DNA from: JACQHM01 sp964535215
GTDB lineage: Bacteria > Methylomirabilota > Methylomirabilia > Methylomirabilales > JACQHM01
DNA: 36,592 nucleotides
Direction: 5' to 3'
Assembly (NCBI GenBank): GCA_964535215.1
Contig: CAZHST010000031.1
Coordinates: 1 to 36,592, forward strand
The first letter of the stretch is position 1. Each line of letters starts with the position of its first letter. Both the position numbers and the translations under genes were made by a program. Positions 22,894-31,795 of this stretch are shown in pieces. The notes under the pieces were generated by a model. That model was not told the DNA's origin, made no database searches, and saw nothing but the letters and a program-made list of their open reading frames with translations.

Positions 22894-22918
22894 CAAGGAT
22901 AGGCCGATAGGGTAAGAA
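22890..22918 (+). promoter_or_regulatory. Candidate promoter of the catabolic operon
   Basis: -35 TTGACA (22890-22895; consensus) overlaps the stop codon of the adaptor gene; 17-base spacer; -10 TAAGAA (22913-22918, only three of six). The predicted start near 22925 would give a leader of about 34 bases before the TTG start of the kinase. The weak -10 suggests it may need an activator. Confidence 0.45.
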
Positions 22919-22958
22919 CAGAGCCGAATTCCTTAAAAAATCATAGGGGTTTAGGGCC

Positions 22959-24185
22959 TTGAAGCTTGGGGTTGTTGCCGATGATCTGACGGGGGGATGC
23001 GATACCGGTGTTCAGTTCGCCCGGAAAGGTTTAAGGGTTGTCGTCCTGTTCTCCCCTGAAGGGGTGAAGGGGGCCCTTCAAACGGTGGACATCCTGGTTC
23101 TGGATACCGACAGCCGGGCCATCCCGGCGGAGGATGCCTATCGTCGAACGGTGGAAGCGTGCCTGGCCTTAAAGAGAGAGGGGGTCGAAAGCCTCTACAA
23201 AAAACTGGACTCCACCTTAAGGGGAAATGTCGGGGCAGAGCTGGAGGCGGCGATGGATGCCCTTCACGTTCGGCAGGCCGTTGTGGCTCCCGCCTTTCCC
23301 CTTCAGGGAAGGACCTTTCAAGGGGGGCGCCTCCTGATTCATGGGGCTGTCCCGGAAGATCCCGCCCTGGGAGGGACCACTCTCCCGGCCCTCCTTCAAG
23401 CCCAGATGCGTCGGAGCATTGGTCATCTTCCCCTGGACGTGGTGAGGAGCGGGCCTACCTCGTTGAAAGCGAAGATGGAGGCAGCTTGGGGGGAGGGGAA
23501 GGAGGTATTGGCCCTTGATGCGGCTGAGCGGGATGATCTTAAGATTATCGCCGCGACCCTCATGCCCCTCTCCCCGGATCGGGTGGTGGCTGGCTCGGCC
23601 GGCTTGGCGATGGAGCTGGCGGAGATGGGAGGGCTTCATGGAGCCGCCGAGGCCTGCCCCAGGCTTCAAGCGGCGCGGGTGCTCATCATCGCCGGGAGCC
23701 CCAACCCTGTCACGGCCTCCCAGGTTGCGTCTTTAAGCCAGGTCCTGGGGGTGAAGGTTGTGGGCCTTCGCCTTTCCAGGCTGTTCCGCGACGAGGCGGA
23801 TGAGATCAGCAGGGTGGCGAAGGAGGCCACCCTGATCCTGCGGGGAGGCGGTGACCTCGTGGTCAGGCCCGAAGGATCGGCTCCTCAAGGGGGGGTGGAT
23901 GGGGCCATGATCATTGCCCGGGCCCTCGGGAGGATCGCCAGGGCCGTCGTCGAAGCCGATCCGGCTATCGGCCTGATCCTGACGGGTGGCGAGACGGCTC
24001 GGGCTGTCTGTTTGGCGTTGGGGGCGACGGGGATCGAGCTGGTGGAGGAGGTCCTTCCGGGCATCCCCGCCGGTCGGCTTCGAGAGGGCCCCTTCGAGGG
24101 GCTTCTCCTGGTCACCAAGGCTGGGGGGTTTGGGAGCGCGGATGCTCTAATTTATGCTGTACAGGTGATAAAAAGGGGTCTGTAA
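22959..24185 (+). CDS. Four-carbon acid-sugar kinase family protein (DUF1537)
   Basis: 408 residues. The N-terminal domain has ADDLTGGCDTG, LYKKLDSTLRGNVGAELEA and APAFPLQGRTFQGGRLL; the C-terminal domain has LTGGETARAVCLALGATG and GPFEGLLLVTKAGGFGSADAL. Characterised members (OtnK/DtnK-like) phosphorylate 3-oxo-tetronates or erythronate with ATP in breakdown of four-carbon sugar acids. The substrate here is not determinable. The start is TTG 22959; no ATG exists in the conserved N-terminus. It is followed 16 bases later by the E1-alpha gene, linking it to 2-oxoacid oxidation, although partner OtnC/OtnI genes are absent. Confidence 0.88.
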   Translation: MKLGVVADDLTGGCDTGVQFARKGLRVVVLFSPEGVKGALQTVDILVLDTDSRAIPAEDAYRRTVEACLALKREGVESLYKKLDSTLRGNVGAELEAAMDALHVRQAVVAPAFPLQGRTFQGGRLLIHGAVPEDPALGGTTLPALLQAQMRRSIGHLPLDVVRSGPTSLKAKMEAAWGEGKEVLALDAAERDDLKIIAATLMPLSPDRVVAGSAGLAMELAEMGGLHGAAEACPRLQAARVLIIAGSPNPVTASQVASLSQVLGVKVVGLRLSRLFRDEADEISRVAKEATLILRGGGDLVVRPEGSAPQGGVDGAMIIARALGRIARAVVEADPAIGLILTGGETARAVCLALGATGIELVEEVLPGIPAGRLREGPFEGLLLVTKAGGFGSADALIYAVQVIKRGL

Positions 24186-24201
24186 GAGGGAGGGGGATTT
24201 C

Positions 24202-25182
24202 ATGGGTGTATCTGAGATTGGTAAGGACCAGCTCCTCCAGATGTACCGGAAGATGGTAGAGATCCGGGTCTTCGAGGAGACGGCGGCGGATCTCTTCATG
24301 AAGGGGAGGCTCCCCGGCTTCCTCCACTCCTCGGTGGGCCAGGAGGCGTCCTCCGTCGGGGCCTGCGCCGCCCTTCGGCCGGACGACTACATGACCAGCA
24401 CCCACCGGGGGCACGGTGACATTATTGCGAAAGGGGCGACCCTCGACCGGATGATGGCAGAGCTGTTCGCTAAGAAGACAGGCTACTGCAAGGGGAAGGG
24501 CGGGTCCATGCACATCGCCGACCTCGATCTCGGCATCCTGGGGGCGACGGGGATCGTCGGGGCCGGGCTCCCCTATGCCGTTGGGGCGGCCTTGGGCTTC
24601 AAAATGAAGGGGACCGATCAGGTGGTCCTTGCCTTCTTCGGCGACGGCGGCTCGAACACCGGGGCCTTCCACGAGGCGCTGAACCTGGCCGCCGTCTGGA
24701 ACCTCCCGGTCATCTTCTTCTGCCACAACAATCAATACGCTGAGACAACCCCCCAGTGGGTCCACCAGAAGATCAAAGACATCGCCGTCCGGGCTCAGGC
24801 CTATGGGATCCCTGGGGTTGTCGTGGATGGGATGGATGTCCTGGCCGTCTACGAGACGACCAAGGCCGCCGTCGAGCGGGCGAGGGGCGGGCAGGGCCCC
24901 ACCCTGATCGAGTCGAAGACCTACCGGTTCATGGGGCACTTTGTCGGTGACCCGGGCGTGGGGATCTACCGGACGAGGGAGGAGGTCGAGGAGTGGAAGA
25001 AGCGGGATCCGATCCCCAGCTTTCGGAAGGTTCTCATCGAGGCCGGGGTGGCCACCGAGGCGGAGCTGAACAGGATTGACGAGGATGTGGCCAGGGAGAT
25101 GGAGGAGGCGATTCGCTTCGCCGAGGAGAGCCCTGAGCCCGAGCTGGAGGAGGCCCTTCAGGACATTTTTGTAGAATCATGA
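24202..25182 (+). CDS. 2-oxoacid dehydrogenase E1 alpha subunit
   Basis: 326 residues. The thiamine diphosphate motif starts at GDG (147-149, FFGDGGSNTGAFHEALNLAA) and ends in CHNN near 175. THRGHGDIIAKG and KGKGGSMHIADLDLGILG are typical of the alpha subunit of alpha2beta2 E1 enzymes. Closest in style to acetoin or pyruvate dehydrogenase (AcoA/PdhA). It decarboxylates a 2-oxoacid such as pyruvate. The beta subunit and E2 genes follow. Confidence 0.93.
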   Translation: MGVSEIGKDQLLQMYRKMVEIRVFEETAADLFMKGRLPGFLHSSVGQEASSVGACAALRPDDYMTSTHRGHGDIIAKGATLDRMMAELFAKKTGYCKGKGGSMHIADLDLGILGATGIVGAGLPYAVGAALGFKMKGTDQVVLAFFGDGGSNTGAFHEALNLAAVWNLPVIFFCHNNQYAETTPQWVHQKIKDIAVRAQAYGIPGVVVDGMDVLAVYETTKAAVERARGGQGPTLIESKTYRFMGHFVGDPGVGIYRTREEVEEWKKRDPIPSFRKVLIEAGVATEAELNRIDEDVAREMEEAIRFAEESPEPELEEALQDIFVES

Positions 25183-25191
25183 GGTGAGGCG

Positions 25192-26166
25192 ATGCGGGAG
25201 ATCACCTATCGAGAAGCGGTCAGGGAGGCGCTCCGGGAGGAGATGCGGCGGGATCCTTCGGTGTTCCTTCTGGGAGAGGACATCGCCGAGTTCGGCGGGA
25301 GCTACAAGGTCACCCAGGGGCTCCTGGAGGAGTTCGGCCACGAGCGGGTCCGGAACACCCCTATCTCCGAGGCGGCCATCGTGGGGGCGGCTCTGGGGGC
25401 AGCCCTGGTGGGGATGCGCCCGGTGGCTGAGATCATGTACGTAGATTTCATGGGCATTGCCATGGACCAGATCGTGAACCAGATGGCCAAGATCCGGTAC
25501 ATGTTCGGAGGGAAGGCCAGGGCCCCCGTCGTGATCCGGACCCAGCAGGGGACGGGACGTTCTTCAGCCGCCCAGCATGCTCAGAGCCTCGAGGCCTGGT
25601 TCGTCCACGTGCCGGGCTTAAAAGTCGTTCAACCCTCCACCCCCTACGATGCGAAGGGTCTCCTGAAGGCCTCCATCCGGGATGACAATCCGGTCATCTT
25701 CCTGGAGCATAAGCTCCTGTACGCTGAGAAGGGGCCTGTTCCCGAGGAGGAGTATGTGATCCCCCTGGGGAAGGCAGATGTGAAAAGGCCGGGGAGGGAT
25801 GTGACGGTGGTGGCCACCTCCCGGATGGTCCTGAAGGCCTTGAATGCCGCGAAGGACCTGGAGCAGGAAGGGATTGACATCGAGGTTGTTGACCCCAGGA
25901 CCCTCTCACCCCTGGATGAGGACACGATCCTGGAGTCGGTCAAGAAGACGGGGAAGCTGGTGGTCGTCCACGAGGCCGTGAGACGATGCGGCGTCGGGGC
26001 CGAGATCGCGGCGACGGTGGCCGAGAAGGCCTTTGATTATCTGGATGCGCCGATCAAGCGGGTGACGGCCCTGGACACCCCGATGCCCTTTAACCCGAAG
26101 CTGGAGGCCTTCGTCGTCCCTGACGAGGACAAGATCAAACGGGCCGTCCGGGAGCTAGTGGGTTAA
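25192..26166 (+). CDS. 2-oxoacid dehydrogenase E1 beta subunit
   Basis: 324 residues, the normal size. It starts MREITYREAVREALREEMRRDPSVFLLGEDIAEFGG and has the GIAMDQIVNQMAKIRYMFGG segment and the RTQQGTGRSSAAQHAQSLEAW loop of AcoB/PdhB proteins, with the C-terminal transketolase fold (ALDTPMPFNPKLEAFVVPDEDKI). It completes the alpha2beta2 E1 with the gene upstream. The SD ggtgagg is just before the ATG. Confidence 0.94.
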   Translation: MREITYREAVREALREEMRRDPSVFLLGEDIAEFGGSYKVTQGLLEEFGHERVRNTPISEAAIVGAALGAALVGMRPVAEIMYVDFMGIAMDQIVNQMAKIRYMFGGKARAPVVIRTQQGTGRSSAAQHAQSLEAWFVHVPGLKVVQPSTPYDAKGLLKASIRDDNPVIFLEHKLLYAEKGPVPEEEYVIPLGKADVKRPGRDVTVVATSRMVLKALNAAKDLEQEGIDIEVVDPRTLSPLDEDTILESVKKTGKLVVVHEAVRRCGVGAEIAATVAEKAFDYLDAPIKRVTALDTPMPFNPKLEAFVVPDEDKIKRAVRELVG

Positions 26167-26183
26167 CGTTTAAGGAGGGACGG

Positions 26184-27380
26184 GTGGCGACGCGGATTGA
26201 TATGCCCCAGCTGGGGCAGACGATGGAGGAGGGGACGATCCTCCGCTGGCTGAAGCAGGAAGGGGACCTGGTGAAGAAAGGGGAGCCGGTCGTCCTCCTT
26301 CAAACGGAAAAGGTGGAGTACGAGCTGGAGGCCCCCGCCTCGGGCCAACTGGTGAAGATTCTGGCCTTAGAGGGGACCTCTGTTCGGGTGGGGGGGGCAA
26401 TGGGGATCATCGCCGAAGCGGGGGAGGATATCTCGCCTCTTTTAGCCTCCCTGGCTGTTCCGACTCCAGCGGTTAAGGCCCCGGCTGCTCCAGCGGCCGG
26501 GCCGGGAGAGAAGGTGGCTGCCCCATCCCGGGAGAAGATCAAAATTACCCCAAGGGCTCGCCGTTTGGCCGAGCAGCACGGGGTAAGGATCGAGGCCTTG
26601 GTCGGGACCGGTCCCGAGGGGCGGATCGTCGAGGAGGATGTCCAGCGGGCCATCGAGGCGATGAAAGCGGGGGTCCCTCCGCCTGAGGCTGTCCCGGAGC
26701 TCATCCCCTTGACCGGGATGCGGAAGGTGATCTTCGACCGCCTGGGGGAGAGCTGGCGGAGTGCCGCAAGGGTCACCTTGTTTGCTGAAGCCGACGTGAC
26801 CCGCCTCGTGGCGTTAAGGGAAGAGCGGCTTCCTCGCTGGGAGGCCGAGTCTGGGCTGAAGATCAGCTATAACGACCTCATCCTGAAAGGGGTTGCCGTC
26901 GCCCTTCAGGAGCGACCCCGGATCAACTGCACCTTGACCCGGGAGGGGATCCGGGTCCACCGGGAGGTTCACTTGGGGTTTGCCGTGGATCTGGGGGAGG
27001 GGCTGGTCGCCCCGGTCATCCGGGATGCCCACAAGAAGTCCCTTTTGGAGATGGCCAAAGAAGCCCGGGTCCTGGCCGAGAAGGCCCGCTCCGGCCGCCT
27101 GGCTCCTCAGGATCTGGAAGGGGGGACCTTCACCGTGACCAACCTGGGGGGCTTGGGGGTGGAGTTGTTCACCCCCATCATCAACCCGCCGCAAGGGGCC
27201 ATCCTGGGGGTGGGGAAGATCGTCGAGAAGCCTGTCGTCTTACACGGCGGGATCCACATCCGGGCCATGATGGGCCTCTCGCTGGTTTTCGACCACCGCT
27301 TAATTGACGGGGCCCCGGCGGCCCAATTCTTGGCCAGGCTGAAGGAGCTTTTCGAGCAACCGGAGGGGTGGATCGGATAG
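26184..27380 (+). CDS. Dihydrolipoamide acyltransferase (E2)
   Basis: 398 residues: lipoyl domain (1-78) with the lipoylated Lys43 in QTEKVEY, an Ala/Pro linker (about 85-112), a peripheral-subunit-binding domain (about 114-150, TPRARRLAEQHGVRIEALVG) and the catalytic domain with HxxxD at His371/Asp375 (FDHRLIDG). It transfers the acyl group from E1 to CoA. The start is GTG with taaggaggg 7 bases upstream. The E3 gene is not nearby, so a shared lipoamide dehydrogenase is presumably used. Confidence 0.94.
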   Translation: MATRIDMPQLGQTMEEGTILRWLKQEGDLVKKGEPVVLLQTEKVEYELEAPASGQLVKILALEGTSVRVGGAMGIIAEAGEDISPLLASLAVPTPAVKAPAAPAAGPGEKVAAPSREKIKITPRARRLAEQHGVRIEALVGTGPEGRIVEEDVQRAIEAMKAGVPPPEAVPELIPLTGMRKVIFDRLGESWRSAARVTLFAEADVTRLVALREERLPRWEAESGLKISYNDLILKGVAVALQERPRINCTLTREGIRVHREVHLGFAVDLGEGLVAPVIRDAHKKSLLEMAKEARVLAEKARSGRLAPQDLEGGTFTVTNLGGLGVELFTPIINPPQGAILGVGKIVEKPVVLHGGIHIRAMMGLSLVFDHRLIDGAPAAQFLARLKELFEQPEGWIG

Positions 27381-27395
27381 GAGGAGGGGGGAGCG

Positions 27396-29156
27396 ATGGA
27401 GTGGATTGATTGGGTCATCCTGGTTGCGACCGTTTTGATCGTGGTGGCAACCGGGATGATGTTTTTCTTCAAAGGCTACATCAAGACCGTCCGGGACTTC
27501 CTCTTGGCCGGCCGGACCCAGAAGTGGTACATCATCGGCCCTGACTGCCAGGCCACCCAGTCCGACGTCGCTGACTACTTGGGGTGTGCCGGCATGACCT
27601 ATCAGCACGGGGGCTTAGGTCTGGCCGTCTACACCGCCTATCTCCCGTTGAGCTGGCTCTTCGGGAGCCTGACGATCATCCCCCAGATGTACCGGGCCGG
27701 GGTCTATACCCCTGCAGAATTTTTGGAGCTCCGGTTCAACTATCCGGCCCGCTTCTGGGGAGGACTCCTGATCTGGATCCAGCGGGTCTACGTCATGGGG
27801 GCGATCCTGAGCCTTATGGGCATTGTTATGGAGATCGCCGTCGGGACCAAGTTCCTGACCGGGATGATCATCATCGGCCTCCTCTGTCTGGGTTACACCA
27901 TCCTGGGCGGCCTCTCGGCGGCGATGGTGACGGGGACGGCCCAGATGGCCCTGATGACCCTGACCTCCTGGGTCCTGTTCATCATCGGCCTCTACAAGGT
28001 GGGGGGATGGTCGGCCATGCTGGAGAAGACCGCCGCCGGAGTTGTCAAGAACATTGCCACTGGGGAGATCGTCCAGTCCAGCTTCTACAGCTTCGGCCAC
28101 ATCCCCTCTGCCCCCTGGATGCCAACGGGCCTGGCCTTCCTCGGCATGCTCTTCGCCATCGGCTCCTACGCCATGATCCAGGCGGAGCAGATCTCCCGAC
28201 CGTTAGGGGCCCGGACGGAGATGGATGCGAGGCTTGGCTACCTCTTCGCCGGCCCCATCGCCATGATCCACCAGTTCTCCATCGTCTGGGTCGGGGTCTT
28301 CGGCATCATCCTCTACGGCTACATGGCCCCGCAATTCAACCCGGCCGCGGGAGGGCGCCCCGATGCCGTCTACGTCCAGGTGATGAAGGATTTAGCCCCC
28401 CCGGGCATCCTGGGGCTGCTCCTGGCCGGGATCTTCGCCGCCACCCTCTCCACGGTCCCCTCCAACGCCCAGAGCTGCTCCGGCATCCTGACCCGGGATA
28501 TCTATGCGCGGGTCATCAAGCGCGAGGCCTCTGAGGAGCATTACCTCCGGGTGGCGCGGATCCTGACCGGTGTGAACTTTGTCCTGGGCCTCCTCTTCAT
28601 CCCCATCATCCAGCGGGGAGGAGGCTACATCGTCGTCTGGACGAAGCTGACCGGGGCCCTGATCTCCCCCCTCCTCACCGTGATGGTCTGCGCTACCCTC
28701 TCCCGGTTCTTCAGCCGCTGGTCGGCGTTCCTTTCGATGATCGGGGGCGGGATCTTCGGGATGTGGCTGACAGGGGTCTTCCCCTGGTTTGCCATGCCGA
28801 AGGACTTCCTGGGGTTGACCCCCACGGGCTACAAGATCGCCACCCACTTCACGACGGTTCCCCTCTGGAACTTCCTCTTCACCCTGGTCCTGATGGTGGT
28901 TATCAGCCTGATCGAGAACGCGATCAGGGGTCCCATCCCGGAGAAGGAGATCGAGGGCTACATCCTCGGCACCTTCCCACCTCAGGTGAAGCCGTACCTC
29001 CACCGGCGGGTAGGGATCGTGAATGAGAAGGGGGTGGTAGAGGAGGCGGGGGATCCCATCTACGGCACCGAAGGACTTCCCTGGTACAAACAGCCCCGCA
29101 CCTGGACCCTCGTCATGTTCGCGGTTCTGGCGATCTGGATCTGGACGTGGTGGTAA
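27396..29156 (+). CDS. Sodium:solute symporter (SSS/SSF family)
   Basis: 586 residues with about 12-13 hydrophobic segments. The SSF signature region includes FLLAGRTQKWYIIGPDCQATQSDVADYLG, GLYKVGGW and LGARTEMDARLGYLFAGPIAM, and the C-terminal part GILGLLLAGIFAATLSTVPSNAQSCSGILTRDIYARV, all characteristic of the LeuT-fold family. It imports a substrate with Na+ or H+. The context of 2-oxoacid dehydrogenase and LarA-like genes suggests an organic acid, which is inference. The C-terminus after about 560 carries an extra helix. Tightly followed by a small membrane gene. Confidence 0.92.
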   Translation: MEWIDWVILVATVLIVVATGMMFFFKGYIKTVRDFLLAGRTQKWYIIGPDCQATQSDVADYLGCAGMTYQHGGLGLAVYTAYLPLSWLFGSLTIIPQMYRAGVYTPAEFLELRFNYPARFWGGLLIWIQRVYVMGAILSLMGIVMEIAVGTKFLTGMIIIGLLCLGYTILGGLSAAMVTGTAQMALMTLTSWVLFIIGLYKVGGWSAMLEKTAAGVVKNIATGEIVQSSFYSFGHIPSAPWMPTGLAFLGMLFAIGSYAMIQAEQISRPLGARTEMDARLGYLFAGPIAMIHQFSIVWVGVFGIILYGYMAPQFNPAAGGRPDAVYVQVMKDLAPPGILGLLLAGIFAATLSTVPSNAQSCSGILTRDIYARVIKREASEEHYLRVARILTGVNFVLGLLFIPIIQRGGGYIVVWTKLTGALISPLLTVMVCATLSRFFSRWSAFLSMIGGGIFGMWLTGVFPWFAMPKDFLGLTPTGYKIATHFTTVPLWNFLFTLVLMVVISLIENAIRGPIPEKEIEGYILGTFPPQVKPYLHRRVGIVNEKGVVEEAGDPIYGTEGLPWYKQPRTWTLVMFAVLAIWIWTWW

Positions 29157-29177
29157 TCAACAAGAGGAGGAGGAAGA

Positions 29178-29495
29178 ATGGTGCAAGAAGGAAGGGAGCG
29201 GCAGGAGACCCGGTGGATCGAACACATGGCCGTCGAGCCGGCCGAGCTGTTATACAGCCTGAGGGTGGAACACACCTCCCGCCTGGTCCTGGCCTGGATC
29301 TTCATCTTCTACGCCGTCTGCACCCTGATCGCGATGGTCAGGATCCCGGAGACCGATCCAGACTTCTTCGAGTTCATGGAAGGGGTCACGGCCTTCTTCC
29401 TCTTCCTCTTCGCTGCCGGGGCCTACTGGCTGGCCCGGCGGGCGAAGATCCATATCAGGCAGGTCGAGGTGCAGCTTCGGTCTGAGCGGCGATGA
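29178..29495 (+). CDS. Small two-helix membrane protein, possible symporter subunit
   Basis: 105 residues with two transmembrane helices (about 37-53 and 69-86) and basic ends, no signal peptide. It begins after gaggaggagg and lies 21 bases behind the symporter. It overlaps the next gene by four bases. The helical-hairpin shape and position resemble the small DUF485/DUF4212-type partners of some SSS transporters, but the sequence does not match those that I know. Confidence 0.6.
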   Translation: MVQEGRERQETRWIEHMAVEPAELLYSLRVEHTSRLVLAWIFIFYAVCTLIAMVRIPETDPDFFEFMEGVTAFFLFLFAAGAYWLARRAKIHIRQVEVQLRSERR

Positions 29496-30079
29496 GTCGG
29501 GTGGAGGTCTTCAGTTGCGAGGGGGGCCTTTCGGAGGCAGCCCTCCGGTCCCTTGCCCCAGGGCTGACGAAGAATGGGCTTCTTCGGCCGAGGCGCGCGA
29601 TCCTGGCCCAGGAGCTCCTCTACCTCCCCTATTACTTCTTCGTTCACGGGAACCCGAACCTGGCTGATCAGATGCTGCTCTACCCGGTCCTGGTGGACGG
29701 GGTCGTGGGATTTTGCGATTTCATCAAAGGCCTCCCGCCGTTGAAGCCGGTTGAGGTCGAGCAAGAGCAGTGCCTGGAAAAGGCTGTCCTGAAGGAGGAG
29801 GCGGGGGAGAAGGCCAGGGCTTGGGTGGAGGATTATATCCTCCGGAAGCAACCCTGGAAGGTCAGGAGGATCGCGGTGGAGCTTTTCGAAGAGGCCGAGT
29901 TCCACTACCCCTATTGGGTTGTCTACCTCCAGAGCCGTCAGGGCCTGGAGCTTCGCGCCCTGGATGCCCTTTCGGGAAGGCGGGCAACCCCCAGGACGGA
30001 GCGGGCGTTGGAGGTAGGAATCGCCCGCCATGAATGGTTGAAGGACGTGCGAAAAGAGGTTTCGCAGGAGAGGAGATGA
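29492..30079 (+). CDS. Hypothetical protein in symporter-LarA operon
   Basis: 195 residues, no family recognised. Notable features are RRAILAQELLYLPYYFFVHGNPN near the start, a charged helical middle (about 95-120), and FHYPYWVVYLQSRQGLELRALDALSGRR near the end, an alternating Tyr/Trp/Val pattern suggesting a beta-rich core. It has no signal peptide or membrane helix. ATGA overlaps couple it to the small membrane gene upstream and the LarA-like gene downstream, so it probably takes part in the same process. Confidence 0.65.
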   Translation: MSRVEVFSCEGGLSEAALRSLAPGLTKNGLLRPRRAILAQELLYLPYYFFVHGNPNLADQMLLYPVLVDGVVGFCDFIKGLPPLKPVEVEQEQCLEKAVLKEEAGEKARAWVEDYILRKQPWKVRRIAVELFEEAEFHYPYWVVYLQSRQGLELRALDALSGRRATPRTERALEVGIARHEWLKDVRKEVSQERR

Positions 30080-31395
30080 TCATGCCGTACCCAAAGATGG
30101 TTCGCATCAAACAGCTCTTCGAGGTCCCCCCGCCTCTCGAGGACATCCCCGGAGCGGTGCGGCAGGCCCTCGCACCGCTGAACCTGGCCTCGAGGATCAA
30201 GCCGGGGGAGACGGTGGCCATCACGGCGGGGAGCCGCGGGGTGGCCAACATTGCCACGATCACCAGGACGGTCATCGAGGAGCTGAAGGCGTTGGGGGCC
30301 CGTCCCTTCATCGTCCCCACGATGGGGAGCCACGGAGGGGCCACCCCGGAGGGGCAGGTGGATGTCCTCCGGCACTACGGGATCACCGAGGAGAGGATGG
30401 GGGTGCCGATCAAATCCTCCATGGAGGTGATCCAGATCGGTGAGACGTTAGGGTTCCCGGTTTACCTGGACAAGTACGCCTCGGAGGCGGATCACATCGC
30501 CGTCGTGGCCCGGGTGAAGCCCCACACCGATTTCAAGGCCGAGATCGAAAGCGGTTTCTACAAGATGATGGCGATTGGCCTGGGGAAACACAAGGGGGCT
30601 GCCACGTACCACCGGGCCAACGCCCATTACGGGTATGCCAAGGTCATCCTGCACGTGGGGCGGGAGGTCCTGAAGAAGGCGAGGATCGCTTTTGGGGTGG
30701 GGATCGTGGAGAACGCCTACGACCAGACGGCCAAGATCGCCGCGGTCCTCCCCGAGGAGATGGAGGAGAAGGAGAAGGAGCTCCTCCGCCTGGCCAAGGC
30801 CTGGATGATGAAGCTCCCCTTTGACGAGATTGATGTCCTGATCGTGGACGAGATGGGGAAGAACATCAGCGGCGCCGGTATGGACACGAACGTCATCGGC
30901 CGCCTGACCCACCGCTTCGACCAACCTTTTGGACCGAAGATCACCAGGATCGTCGTCCTCGATCTCACCCCGGAGACCTACGGGAACGCCATTGGGATCG
31001 GGATGGCCGATTTCACGACGAGGCGATTGGTGGAGAAGATTGATCGGCATGCCACCTACGTGAACGCCTTCACCGCCATCGCCCCGGAGGCGGCCAAGAT
31101 CCCCCCCTATCTGGATACGGACCGGGAGGCCATCGAGACCGCCCTGGATAGCATCGGGTTGATCCAACCCCATGAGGCCAAGGTAGTGCGGATCAAGAAT
31201 ACCCTTCTGCTCGGTGAGGTTGAGATCTCCGAGGCGTACCTCCCGTTGCTGAAGGAGAGGAAGGACCTGATCCAGCTGAGCGAGCCTCGGGAGCTTCAGT
31301 TCGACCCCCATGGGAATCTGTTGCCCTTTGAGCCCTTCGAGGCTCACCCCGTTGGACATCCGGTCCCTTCAGGAGCCCTGACCGATCCTGCTTAA
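30076..31395 (+). CDS. LarA-like protein (DUF2088/nickel-dependent lactate racemase family), copy 1
   Basis: 439 residues. TAGSRGVANIATITRTVIEEL, then PTMGSHGGATPEGQ with His86, and VKPHTDF with His150, Lys163 and GLGKHKGA with His172, then His179. These His/Lys positions fit a LarA-type metal/cofactor site, but exact equivalence to LarA is inferred. Characterised LarA carries a nickel-pincer nucleotide made by LarB, LarC and LarE, none of which is here. The substrate is unknown, likely a 2-hydroxy acid. A paralogue (copy 2) lies 3 kb downstream. The start overlaps the previous stop (ATGA); an ATG two codons later is also possible. Confidence 0.75.
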   Translation: MIMPYPKMVRIKQLFEVPPPLEDIPGAVRQALAPLNLASRIKPGETVAITAGSRGVANIATITRTVIEELKALGARPFIVPTMGSHGGATPEGQVDVLRHYGITEERMGVPIKSSMEVIQIGETLGFPVYLDKYASEADHIAVVARVKPHTDFKAEIESGFYKMMAIGLGKHKGAATYHRANAHYGYAKVILHVGREVLKKARIAFGVGIVENAYDQTAKIAAVLPEEMEEKEKELLRLAKAWMMKLPFDEIDVLIVDEMGKNISGAGMDTNVIGRLTHRFDQPFGPKITRIVVLDLTPETYGNAIGIGMADFTTRRLVEKIDRHATYVNAFTAIAPEAAKIPPYLDTDREAIETALDSIGLIQPHEAKVVRIKNTLLLGEVEISEAYLPLLKERKDLIQLSEPRELQFDPHGNLLPFEPFEAHPVGHPVPSGALTDPA

Positions 31396-31419
31396 CACCA
31401 CTAGAAGAGGAGGTGACGC

Positions 31420-31740
31420 ATGTACTTTGTTGATCTGATGAACGCCAAGGAGAAGGAGATCGCCCCAGGGGTGACGATCAGGACCGCCTGGGGGGACAAG
31501 GTGATGCTCTCGCTGGTCCGGTTCTCGCCGGGCTCGACGGTTCCCATGCATTCCCATCCCCACGAGCAGGCGGGGATCATCTTGGAAGGGGAGTTGAACT
31601 TTACCATTGGGGGGGAGACGAGGCGTGTAAAGGCCGGTGATACCTATATCATCCCCGGTGGCGTGGAACATGGCTCGACGGCCGATCAGCCCTGTCTCTG
31701 CCTTGACATCTTCCACCCCATCCGTGACGAGTACAAGTAG
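31420..31740 (+). CDS. Small cupin-domain protein
   Basis: 106 residues, one cupin barrel. Motif 1: GSTVPMHSHPHEQAGIILEG with His-His and Glu/Gln metal ligands. Motif 2: AGDTYIIPGGVEHGST with the last His. It binds a divalent metal and may act as an isomerase or dioxygenase, or as a sensor of a sugar acid; the family is too broad to decide. The SD agaggaggtg precedes ATG 31420. It lies between the LarA-like gene and the hydrolase. Confidence 0.88.
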   Translation: MYFVDLMNAKEKEIAPGVTIRTAWGDKVMLSLVRFSPGSTVPMHSHPHEQAGIILEGELNFTIGGETRRVKAGDTYIIPGGVEHGSTADQPCLCLDIFHPIRDEYK

Positions 31741-31751
31741 GGCAGGGATCT

Positions 31752-31770
31752 GGCCTGCTTGGGGCAGGCC
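31752..31770 (+). other. Intergenic hairpin
   Basis: GGCCTGC (31752-31758), loop ttggg, GCAGGCC (31764-31770): a perfect seven-pair stem between the cupin and the hydrolase. No U run follows, so it is more likely an mRNA processing or attenuation element than a terminator. Confidence 0.4.
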
Positions 31771-31795
31771 TCCTCTGCCTGCCGGGGAGGGAGGG

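Noticed and set aside
27584..28534. 316-codon + strand frame inside the symporter
   Set aside because: Shifted frame of the symporter, His/Arg/Pro/Gly-rich with no hydrophobic segments; the symporter frame is clearly the gene.
30448..31359. 303-codon antisense frame over LarA-like copy 1
   Set aside because: No motifs or SD, and composition is typical of reverse-strand shadows in this genome.
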